DNA from: JARRRL01 sp037380725
GTDB lineage: Bacteria; Pseudomonadota; Gammaproteobacteria; Pseudomonadales; JANQJO01
Reading direction: 5' to 3'
DNA: 6,902 bases
NCBI GenBank assembly: GCA_037380725.1
Contig: JARRRL010000135.1
Coordinates: 1-6,902, forward strand
The notes under the pieces were generated by a model that had not been told where the DNA came from, ran no database searches, and was given only the letters and a program-made list of their open reading frames with translations. The number at the start of each line of letters is the position of its first letter. Positions within the stretch are counted from its first letter, which is position 1. Below, piece after piece: positions 1-4,867 of this stretch. Position numbers and translations under genes: made by a program.

Positions 1-2
1 AG

Positions 3-104
3 CTCCCCCCGGAAATTTGGCGAGAGATAGCCGCTGTAGCGAGTGCTGATTCAGTACTGACGCTGCGGCAAATTTCACGTGATTTGCGCTCAGCCGTTGA
101 CAGT
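3..104 (+). other. F-box domain (within the repeat protein)
   Basis: The stretch starts with LPPEIWREIA and ends with LRQISRDLRSAVDS. Compared with the F-box consensus from memory, it has the invariant LP, a Glu and aliphatic residue two to three positions on, Ile at the ninth position, Leu-x-Leu-Arg, a Val/Ile-Ser-Arg core, an Arg and a terminal Val. All are at the expected spacing with no gap. F-boxes are essentially eukaryotic. In bacteria they are known mainly from translocated effectors such as Legionella AnkB and LegU1. The domain begins almost at the window edge, so what precedes it is unknown. A profile search was not possible here. Confidence 0.7.
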
Positions 105-1373
105 CTTGATCAAGCGAATTTGAATCGAATAAATCTACATCCTGATTCAACCGTGGATCTTTATCAGTCCGATGCTGGTGTGCGCCCTGTCACAAGAGAT
201 CCGGCAACTCAAGGTATAACAGCTAGAGATGAAAATATATCACCAGTGCTGCAAGAGTTTTTTGCACATAGTAATGATGCTCATGTTCGAAGGCACTTGG
301 CAGGCAACCCCAGCCTGAGCTCTGAGGCGGTGCAGCAGACACTGGCGCTGGATCCGAACACAGATGTTCGAAAGCACTTGGCGGACAACCGTAGCCTGAG
401 CTCTGATGCTTGCCAGCAGACACTGGCGCAGGATCCGAACAAATGGGTTCGATGGCGCTTGGCGGAAAACCCCAGCCTGACTTCTGAGGCGGCGCAGCAA
501 ACACTGGCGCAGGATCCGAACGCAGATGTTCGAGAGACCTTGGCACGCAAGCCCAGCCTGAGCTCTGAGGCGGCGCAGCAAACACTAGCGCAGGATCCAA
601 ACATACGTGTTCGAGTGGAATTGGCGTACAACCGCAGCCTGAGCTCTGAAGCGGCGCAGCAGACACTGGCACAGGATCCGAACGAATGGGTTCGAAGTTA
701 CTTGGCGGGCAACCCCAGACTGACCTCTGAAGCGGCGCAGCAGACACTGGCGCAGGATCAGAACATACGTGTTCGAATAGCCTTGGCGTGCAACCCCAGC
801 CTGAGCTCTGATGCAGCGCAGCAGACACTGGCACAGGATCCGAACTTACGTGTTCGATCGGACTTGGCGAACAACCCCAGCCTGACCTCGACTGTACAGC
901 AAACTCTAGCTCAGGATCCGAACGCATGGGTTCGAGGTTACTTGGCGCGCAATCCCAGCCTGACTTCTGACGCTCGGCAAGAGAGACTGGCGCAGGATAA
1001 GAACTCAGAGGTTCGAGCAGCCTTAGCGCGCAACCGTAGCCTGACCTCTGAGGCCCGGCAGGAGAGACTGGCTCGAGATCAGAACACAGAGGTTCGAAGG
1101 GACTTGGCGCGCAACCCCAGCCTGACCTCGACTGTGCAGCAAACTCTGGCGCAGGATCGGAACGAGTGGGTTCGAGAGGACTTGGCGGGCAACCCCAACC
1201 TGAGCTCTGAGGCGGCGCAACAGACACTGGCGCAGGATCGGAACGACGATGTGCGAGAGGCCTTGGCGCGCAACCCCAGCCTGAACTCTGAGGTGACACA
1301 AGGGAGACAAGCTCATAATTTAAACAGAAGTATTCAAATGATTTTGAGACGAATTGTCCCGGCTGACCGCTAG
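3..1373 (+). CDS. F-box plus LRV/HEAT-like repeat protein, candidate host-directed effector (5' partial)
   Basis: The frame is open from the left edge (first full codon at 3) to the TAG at 1371, so the gene begins outside the window. A TTG at 84 is the first in-window start candidate, but using it would cut off the best domain. Codons 3-104 read LPPEIWREI, then SVLTLRQISRDLRSAVDS, which follows the F-box consensus (LP-E-I at the start, L-LR-VS-R--R--V at the end) over about 34 residues without a gap. A linker of about 60 residues follows, then about twelve 27-residue repeats of the type VRxxLAxNPSLSSEAAQQT-LAQDPN. These resemble the bacterial leucine-rich-repeat variant (LRV)/HEAT-like class. 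The last unit decays into NLNRSIQMILRRIVPADR. F-boxes bind Skp1 in eukaryotic SCF ubiquitin ligases, and the repeats would bind the target (inference). No signal peptide or membrane segment is visible. The C-terminal end is polar and basic, so a secretion signal is neither shown nor excluded. Confidence 0.8.
   Translation, partial: LPPEIWREIAAVASADSVLTLRQISRDLRSAVDSLDQANLNRINLHPDSTVDLYQSDAGVRPVTRDPATQGITARDENISPVLQEFFAHSNDAHVRRHLAGNPSLSSEAVQQTLALDPNTDVRKHLADNRSLSSDACQQTLAQDPNKWVRWRLAENPSLTSEAAQQTLAQDPNADVRETLARKPSLSSEAAQQTLAQDPNIRVRVELAYNRSLSSEAAQQTLAQDPNEWVRSYLAGNPRLTSEAAQQTLAQDQNIRVRIALACNPSLSSDAAQQTLAQDPNLRVRSDLANNPSLTSTVQQTLAQDPNAWVRGYLARNPSLTSDARQERLAQDKNSEVRAALARNRSLTSEARQERLARDQNTEVRRDLARNPSLTSTVQQTLAQDRNEWVREDLAGNPNLSSEAAQQTLAQDRNDDVREALARNPSLNSEVTQGRQAHNLNRSIQMILRRIVPADR
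285..1331 (+). repeat. Coding tandem repeat array, 81-bp units with two 78-bp units
   Basis: The GTTCGA (Val-Arg) box recurs at 285, 366, 447, 528, 609, 690, 771, 852, 930, 1011 and 1092, again at 1170, and as GTGCGA at 1251. Spacing is 81 bp except for two 78-bp steps (852 to 930 and 1092 to 1170). In those two units SxEAAQQ is shortened to STVQQ. Twelve complete units are followed by a decaying thirteenth. Identity between units is high at the DNA level, including synonymous positions, which points to recent expansion or homogenisation. Residues next to VR vary strongly while LAxNPSL and LAQDxN are nearly fixed. The same array produces long open frames on the complementary strand that are artefacts of its periodicity. 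Confidence 0.95.
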
Positions 1374-1399
1374 ACGCGCTAAATTTTAGCTCAGCGCGT
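1374..1399 (+). terminator. Inverted repeat just after the effector stop codon, possible weak terminator
   Basis: ACGCGCT at 1374-1380 is perfectly complementary to AGCGCGT at 1393-1399, directly after the TAG stop. An overlapping AT-rich palindrome (GCTAAA-T-TTTAGC, 1378-1390) competes with it. No T-run follows, so it is not a canonical Rho-independent terminator. The position after the stop is the main argument. Confidence 0.3.
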
Positions 1400-1444
1400 A
1401 ATTTGGCATTGGAAATGGACATAACCCCAGCTGATGTCCACTCA

Positions 1445-1469
1445 GTGAGGAGGGGCGAATGCCCCTCAC
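1445..1469. terminator. GC-rich hairpin in the intergenic region
   Basis: GTGAGGAGGGGC (1445-1456) pairs with GCCCCTCAC (1461-1469) around a GAAT loop, with a three-base bulge in the left arm. The stem is strong and could end transcription from the effector gene. No immediate T-run is present on the + strand; the nearest T-run is at 1500-1507. The left arm also contains a perfect AGGAGG ahead of an ATG, so it could alternatively be a structure that hides a ribosome binding site. Confidence 0.4.
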
Positions 1470-1605
1470 TTTACCGCACCTCAACGAACAGGTGGTGCCG
1501 TTTTTTTCAAAAGAAGATGTAGTAGACCCCAGGATTTCCAGGAAAAATTCCGGCGACGTTTTTGTAGTTTTGGATGGTTTTGCCCCGAATCAAATTAATT
1601 TGTGA
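1459..1605 (+). CDS. Possible 48-codon small ORF with perfect Shine-Dalgarno, unrecognised
   Basis: ATG at 1459 is preceded by AGGAGG at 1448-1453 with a five-base spacer, an ideal ribosome binding site. The frame runs to TGA at 1603-1605. The product begins MPLTLPHLNEQVV and ends VLDGFAPNQINL. It has no membrane segment and belongs to no family I recognise. The ribosome binding site and start codon lie in the stem and loop of the hairpin at 1445-1469, so translation would need the stem to open. The complementary strand in the same codon register is almost as open, with one TGA, so codon content does not decide between strands. It could equally be a chance ORF in an intergenic remnant. Confidence 0.22.
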   Translation: MPLTLPHLNEQVVPFFSKEDVVDPRISRKNSGDVFVVLDGFAPNQINL

Positions 1606-1607
1606 TA

Positions 1608-1847
1608 TCAGCCCTGCAATTTGGAGGCCCAAATCGCTAGTTTGTGACGGATGGATTGCTGTGAGATCTGATCCTCCGGCAAGGGATGGATGACTTTATC
1701 GTGAACCAACAGTCGGTAGATGTACTCCAGTTTCTCATCCGCCGAATCGGTGGGTTCAAACTCGACCACGCCGCGCGCCTCGCCGTACTTGACACCCAGG
1801 GCAATGGCTTTCTTCACCAACTCTTTCTCATTTTTGAGCTTTTTCAT
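1608..1847 (-). CDS. Small DUF5062-like protein
   Basis: This 79-residue protein begins MKKLKNEKELVKKAIALG and contains KLEYIYRLLVHDKVIHPLP followed by RHKLAIWASKLQG. The KKLKNE start, the LEYIYRLLVHD-LI-PLP core and the HKLAIW end match my recollection of the DUF5062 family of short gammaproteobacterial proteins. The function of that family is unknown. The start at 1847 is preferred over a TTG at 1901. It has a GGGAG ribosome binding site at 1853-1857 with a five-base gap, and the extra 18 residues would be encoded by a 21-bp tandem duplication. The C-terminus is slightly shorter than I would expect, stopping right after KLQG, so the tail may be clipped. It is charged, soluble and probably helical. 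Its neighbours are fragments, and no operon partner is visible. Confidence 0.7.
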   Translation of the reverse strand: MKKLKNEKELVKKAIALGVKYGEARGVVEFEPTDSADEKLEYIYRLLVHDKVIHPLPEDQISQQSIRHKLAIWASKLQG

Positions 1848-1864
1848 TCCGTCTCCCGCACGTC

Positions 1865-1906
1865 TGTGTTCCTGCACCAAGCATATGTGTTCCTGCACCA
1901 AGCATA
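1865..1906. repeat. Perfect 21-bp tandem duplication in the leader of the DUF5062 gene
   Basis: Bases 1865-1885 are repeated exactly at 1886-1906. The unit contains GTTCCTGCACC and ends AAGCATA. On the minus strand each copy carries a TATGCT hexamer, so the duplication doubles a -10-like box. It lies about 20 bp upstream of the preferred DUF5062 start. It accounts for the repeated VQEHICLVQEH residues that a longer gene call would include. Confidence 0.9.
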
Positions 1907-1929
1907 GGGGGTCTGGCGGGGCTTGTCCT
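1901..1929 (-). promoter_or_regulatory. Possible sigma-70 promoter for the DUF5062 gene
   Basis: On the minus strand AGGACA (1924-1929) and TATGCT (1901-1906) are separated by exactly 17 bases. The -10 box lies in the outer copy of the 21-bp tandem repeat. A second TATGCT sits at 1880-1885 in the inner copy. The -35 match is only four of six, so this is tentative. Confidence 0.35.
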
Positions 1930-1943
1930 TAAAGAGTCTTTAA
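1929..1943. repeat. 15-bp AT-rich palindrome
   Basis: TTAAAGA and TCTTTAA flank a single G, a perfect seven-base inverted repeat. It sits just upstream of the possible DUF5062 promoter and inside the DUF2269-like fragment. It could be an operator or chance. Confidence 0.3.
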
Positions 1944-2101
1944 ATCGTCCCCTTCGTCATCCCGTCTACTTTTTTACCATTCCTACTATAGTCATTCAAC
2001 CGCTATCCGGTATTGCATTGATCTATATCGTGGGTTATAAATGGACAGATTTTTGGCTAACAGCCACATATGCTCTTTTCATCACAGCCGGATTTTGCTG
2101 A
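1931..2101 (+). pseudogene. Fragment of a DUF2269-type integral membrane protein
   Basis: Reading the + strand in the frame of 2042 gives a continuous membrane-like segment without a proper start: VYFFTIPTIVIQPLSG, then IALIYIVGYKWTDFWLT, then ATYALFITAGFC, ending at TGA 2099-2101. The pattern FT-P-(IVI)QPLSG followed by a Gly-Tyr loop, a Trp and a second helix ending in GFC(W) matches my recollection of the DUF2269 family (small four-helix membrane proteins of unknown function). The family normally continues with WLPVV-LQ. Here it stops at once, and the N-terminal helix upstream is absent. In a neighbouring frame, the codons just after (about 2094-2150) read ADDPLYAYDRRQY, which may be a shifted piece of its loop (weak). 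The piece is too short to be functional and abuts the truncated antitoxin. Confidence 0.5.
2013..2041 (+). promoter_or_regulatory. Sigma-70-like promoter ahead of the AbiE remnant
   Basis: TTGCAT (2013-2018) and TATAAA (2036-2041) are separated by 17 bases. It would start transcription near 2048, upstream of the truncated antitoxin. The ATG at 2041 overlaps the -10 box and so cannot be the start of that transcript's ORF. The element lies within the DUF2269-like fragment and may be fortuitous. A small inverted repeat (TGGCT-AAC-AGCCA, 2054-2066) lies just downstream. Confidence 0.35.
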
Positions 2102-2112
2102 CGACCCCTTGT

Positions 2113-2565
2113 ATGCGTACGACCGTCGACAATACACAACATCAAGGTGTTAATTTTTTCGTTAAGCGCATTTCAGAAAACCAGACTTTTGGAATGAAAA
2201 CGATCTGGCGTGACCAGATTAAGATTAGTGTCTCTGATCCCTATAAAACAATACTCGACATTATTGATGATCCCTATCTCGGCGCAGGTTTACAGCATAC
2301 CGTAGATTGTTTGAAGGAATTCAAGAAAAGCTATAGCAAGCAAAGCGATCTTGACAAACTATTGGCTTACGCAAAACAAATTAGCAATGGTGCTCTCTTC
2401 AAAAAGTTGGGTTTCCTTGCTGAAACGCTTGGTTTTGAAAAAAGCTTTATTGGCGAATGCGCGAATAACCTGACAACGGGATACACACAGCTTGATAAAA
2501 AGGCAACCGAAAAAAACCTTGTGACCAAGTGGCGGCTCTGGATACCCAAGGGATATAAATTTTGA
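2113..2565 (+). pseudogene. abiEi: AbiEi-family antitoxin of a type IV toxin-antitoxin system, N-terminally truncated
   Basis: The recognisable part runs from about HQGVNFFVKR through FGMKTIWRDQIKISVSDPY and KTILDIIDDPYLGAGLQH to NGALFKKLGFLAETLG, closing with KWRLWIPKGYKF. This is the C-terminal domain of AbiEi antitoxins: the SDP/ERT-LLD motif, the acidic loop with GG/AGL, then GNGA-F-RLGFL-E-LG. Family members have an N-terminal winged-helix DNA-binding domain, with roughly 100 further residues. Here it is missing and replaced by the DUF2269-like fragment. The open frame extends back to an ATG at 2041, but those codons read a membrane-protein remnant out of frame. The ATG at 2113 is the best remaining start and lacks a good ribosome binding site. 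Without the winged helix it should not autorepress its operon (inference). The stop TGA overlaps the toxin's TTG start (TTGA, 2562-2565), the usual coupled arrangement. Confidence 0.7.
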
Positions 2566-3228
2566 TTAGTAAAGACGAAATTCTTTCCGTTGCCGATGAA
2601 ACTGGTTTGACCTCGGCTGTTGTAGAAAAAGATTATGTCCTTGGCTGGCTACTCGCCGCTATTCACCAAAATGCGGTTTTCTCAGATGGCTGGGTTTTTA
2701 AAGGCGGGACATGCCTTAAAAAAGGCTATTTTGAAACTTACCGTTTTTCTGAAGATTTGGATTTTACCCTGAAAGATGAAAGTCATCTTGATGCGGATTT
2801 ATTAACAGCACAATTTTTGGAAATAGCGGAATGGCATTCACATGAATTATTACTCCTATCCAGAAGTGTTCGGCGAAAAAGTAAGAGCGCTTGGGGAACG
2901 CTGTAAACCAAGAGATTTATACGATGTCATAAACTTGTATCGAAATGATCAATTGCCTGCTCCTGCCATAATCAACGATGTCTTGGCACAAAAATGCGCA
3001 CATAAGGAAATCGAAAAACCAAAACTTGCAGATATGGATAGTTACCGGGAAGCACTGATACAGAACTGGGAGTCAATGCTGACTCACCAGCTTCCCGCAC
3101 TTCCCGCATTTGAGTTGTATTGGGATGTATTACCAGAATTTTTTGAATGGCTAGAAAGTTCAGAAACCGAAAAAAGAGCGGTACTTGGTGCAGTATCACG
3201 AGAAGGCAATATTTATCGCCTAACTTAA
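2562..3228 (+). pseudogene. abiEii: AbiEii-family nucleotidyltransferase toxin, frameshifted by an internal deletion
   Basis: From a TTG at 2562 the product starts MISKDEILSVADETG. It carries the family signature FKGGTCLKKGYFETY followed by RFSEDLDF (residues 46-68), the nucleotidyltransferase GG...DxD site. The family sequence holds up to QFLEIAEW (about 2834), then the frame reads nonsense to a TAA at 2904-2906. The C-terminal half resumes in another frame from about 2830 with NGIHMNYYSYPEVFGEKV, then RALGERCKPRDLYDVINLYR, up to a TAA at 3226-3228. Both halves are well conserved, but I estimate some 80-100 residues between them are gone. AbiEii enzymes transfer nucleotides to target RNA and cause abortive infection or growth arrest. 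This copy cannot make the full enzyme. The antitoxin gene overlaps it by four bases. Further C-terminal family sequence lies downstream as a separate piece. Confidence 0.8.
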
Positions 3229-3527
3229 CTATTCTTCCTGCGCAATATTCTGGAGGCTATTTGCCAAGCTTGGATATACCGAAAAGCTTTACAACAAGAC
3301 CTAGAACAAGGGCGACCAGAAGAACGAGTTTTTCTAACAGCGGACCGACCTATATTTATCGCTGCCCGATGTGTGACAAAACGTTTAAACGAAAAAAACA
3401 AGATCCACGACTTAATTCTCATAAAACCAAAGATGGTTTTCCATGTTCCGGCAGGACAGGATATTTTGAGAAAACTAAATATTCGTTATTAGAATTTTCA
3501 AACGTCCGATTTTGGTCGTTTGAATAA
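3229..3527 (+). pseudogene. Detached C-terminal zinc-finger tail, probably of the AbiEii toxin
   Basis: In the frame ending with TAA at 3525-3527 the sequence reads a basic linker (TTRPRTRATRRTSFSNSG), then PTYIYRCPMCDKTFKRK, then SHKTKDGFPCSGRTGYFEKT. Cys codons at 3363, 3372 and 3444 with a His codon at 3420 form a C-x2-C-x15-H-x7-C zinc-binding pattern. Some long AbiEii-type toxins end, as I recall, in such a basic linker plus YxCPxCGKxF...GRxGY tail, which fits its place right after the broken toxin. The toxin frame stops at 3226 and about 90 residues expected between are absent or scrambled: all three frames of 3229-3330 look partly protein-like. No start or ribosome binding site precedes it. 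It could instead be a remnant of an unrelated zinc-finger protein. Confidence 0.5.
3497..3524. terminator. Inverted repeat between the AbiE remnant and ycaQ
   Basis: TTCAAACGTCC (3497-3507) pairs with GGTCGTTTGAA (3514-3524) with one mismatch and a six-base loop. It covers the end of the zinc-finger remnant's frame. Stem GC content is modest and no T-run follows, so termination is uncertain. It could also be an operator for ycaQ. Confidence 0.35.
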
Positions 3528-3548
3528 CAAACATAAACTTTTTACAAA
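3520..3548 (+). promoter_or_regulatory. Weak candidate promoter for ycaQ
   Basis: TTGAAT (3520-3525) and TACAAA (3543-3548) are 17 bases apart, about 25 bases before the start codon. Match quality is only moderate and the -35 box overlaps the inverted repeat at 3497-3524. Confidence 0.25.
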
Positions 3549-3570
3549 GATACAAAGACCTTAGGACATT

Positions 3571-4803
3571 ATGGCTCCAATTGAGATTAAACACCCGCAA
3601 GATCTGGCGCGCTTACGCTGCATTGCCCTATCTGCACAAGGCTTACTTCAAGCACAACCCTATGGGTCTGGTTTGGCGGGAGCACGTAAAGCGATTAGTC
3701 ACATAGGCTATGTACAGATTGACACCCTATCAGTGGTGGAACGCGCTCACCATCATGTATTTTACTCCAGAGTACCAAAATTCAAGCCAGCTATGACAAA
3801 TCAAATGTTGCTTGATAGAGATATTTTTGAATATTGGACACATGCCGCTGCGTTTCTACCCATCTCCGATTTTCGCTTCTCCCTGCCCTACAAACACGCC
3901 ATTAAAAGCGGCCAAACCCATTGGTACAGAACCCCTGATAAAAAGCTCATGAGGGAACTATTGGCGCGTATCCGTTCAGATGGCCCCTTACGATCTCGTG
4001 ATATAGAGACCAACACGACAAAACGCTCAGAATGGTGGGACTTGAAGCCAGCAAAAAAAGCACTCGAACAGCTGTATATGGAGGGAGAACTCATGGTGAG
4101 TAACCGCGAAGGCTTCCAAAAAACATATGATTTAACTGATCGGGTACTGCCATCCCACATCAACACACAGGTTCCCAGCATAGAAGAGTTTGCAACGCAT
4201 ATTGTAGATCAACAGTTACGTTGCCATGGTTTTGCATCGCTCAAAGGGCTAACCTACCAACGCAAAAGTGCCGAACTACGAAAAGCTGTAAAAGTCTTGG
4301 TAAACGAAAGATTGACGCAAGGTATTTTAGAACAAATACAAATCAACAGCGGCGAATTATTTGTAATAGAAGCGGGTGGACTGGAACGCTCTCTTCCTCA
4401 GTTAAGCAACCGCATGTCAATTCTGTCGCCATTCGACAACAGTGTCATTCAGCGTAAACGGCTAAAAACATTATTTCAATTCGACTATCAAATAGAATGC
4501 TATGTGCCCGCAGTCAAACGTCAGTATGGCTATTTCAGCCTACCGTTGCTCTATCGGGGCAAATTTATTGGGCGTATGGATTGTAAAGCTCATCGTAAAA
4601 TCAGTCATTTAGAGATCAAATCTCTGTATTTAGAACAACATGATTTTAATGAAGACCTACTCCTTGCCGCCTTCGTGGATGCCATCGCACAATTTTGTAA
4701 TTTTCAAGGATGTGACTCAGTGTCATTGACGAAAGCTCACCCAAAACAGCTAACTCAACGCTTGCGCAATGCACTAAAGCCTATTGGGGAAGCAGCCATA
4801 TAA
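3571..4803 (+). CDS. ycaQ: YcaQ/AlkX-type winged-helix DNA glycosylase (crosslink repair)
   Basis: The 410-residue product matches the YcaQ family in length and throughout. The catalytic QxD motif is Gln49-Ile-Asp51 in YVQIDTLSVVERAHHHVFYS. EYWTHAAAFLP follows at about 87-97, WWDLKPAKKALEQLYMEGEL (winged helix) at about 155-174, LSPFD at 285-289, RQYGYFSLPLLYRG at 317-330 and GRMDCKAHR at 334-342. In E. coli YcaQ, a cytoplasmic monofunctional glycosylase, this family excises alkylated purines and unhooks DNA interstrand crosslinks. The start has a fair ribosome binding site (AGGA at 3563-3566). It is transcribed alone, downstream of the dead AbiE region and convergent with the DUF6151 gene. 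No frameshift or missing motif is visible. Confidence 0.93.
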   Translation: MAPIEIKHPQDLARLRCIALSAQGLLQAQPYGSGLAGARKAISHIGYVQIDTLSVVERAHHHVFYSRVPKFKPAMTNQMLLDRDIFEYWTHAAAFLPISDFRFSLPYKHAIKSGQTHWYRTPDKKLMRELLARIRSDGPLRSRDIETNTTKRSEWWDLKPAKKALEQLYMEGELMVSNREGFQKTYDLTDRVLPSHINTQVPSIEEFATHIVDQQLRCHGFASLKGLTYQRKSAELRKAVKVLVNERLTQGILEQIQINSGELFVIEAGGLERSLPQLSNRMSILSPFDNSVIQRKRLKTLFQFDYQIECYVPAVKRQYGYFSLPLLYRGKFIGRMDCKAHRKISHLEIKSLYLEQHDFNEDLLLAAFVDAIAQFCNFQGCDSVSLTKAHPKQLTQRLRNALKPIGEAAI

Positions 4804-4820
4804 GGTTTAGCATAGTCACA

Positions 4821-4840
4821 AAGGTCCACTCTTGGCCCTT
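4821..4840. terminator. Small hairpin between convergent genes
   Basis: AAGGTCCA (4821-4828) pairs with TGGCCCTT (4833-4840) with one mismatch around a CTCT loop. It lies in the 64-bp gap where ycaQ and the DUF6151 gene converge, the place for a shared terminator. Neither side has a T-run, so support is weak. Confidence 0.3.
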
Positions 4841-4867
4841 AGCGCTCAATCAGTTTGCGTATTACTA

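Noticed and set aside
285..1331. CRISPR array or TAL-effector-like DNA-binding repeats
   Set aside because: Units are 81/78 bp, contiguous and coding, with no spacers. Unit length of 26-27 residues and the LAxNPSL/LAQDxN sequence do not match the 33-35-residue TALE repeat.
223..1422. 399-codon open frame on the minus strand across the repeat array
   Set aside because: It is the antisense shadow of the 81-bp periodic coding repeats. The + frame gives a coherent repeat domain with an F-box, while the minus frame gives Cys/Ser/Pro-rich text without a ribosome binding site.
1848..1901. N-terminal extension of the DUF5062 protein from a TTG at 1901
   Set aside because: The extra residues come from the 21-bp tandem duplication, while the internal ATG at 1847 has a well-placed GGGAG.
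1686..1932. Two plus-strand ORFs opposite the DUF5062 gene
   Set aside because: Antisense shadows extended by the 21-bp repeat, with no recognisable protein features.
2041..2112. ATG at 2041 as the true antitoxin start
   Set aside because: The ATG overlaps the -10 box of the only promoter seen, and its first codons are a DUF2269-like fragment read out of frame.
3147..3228. Start of the zinc-finger ORF at 3147 as an independent gene
   Set aside because: This part overlaps the conserved AbiEii C-terminal frame and has no ribosome binding site; only the portion after 3229 looks meaningful in that frame.
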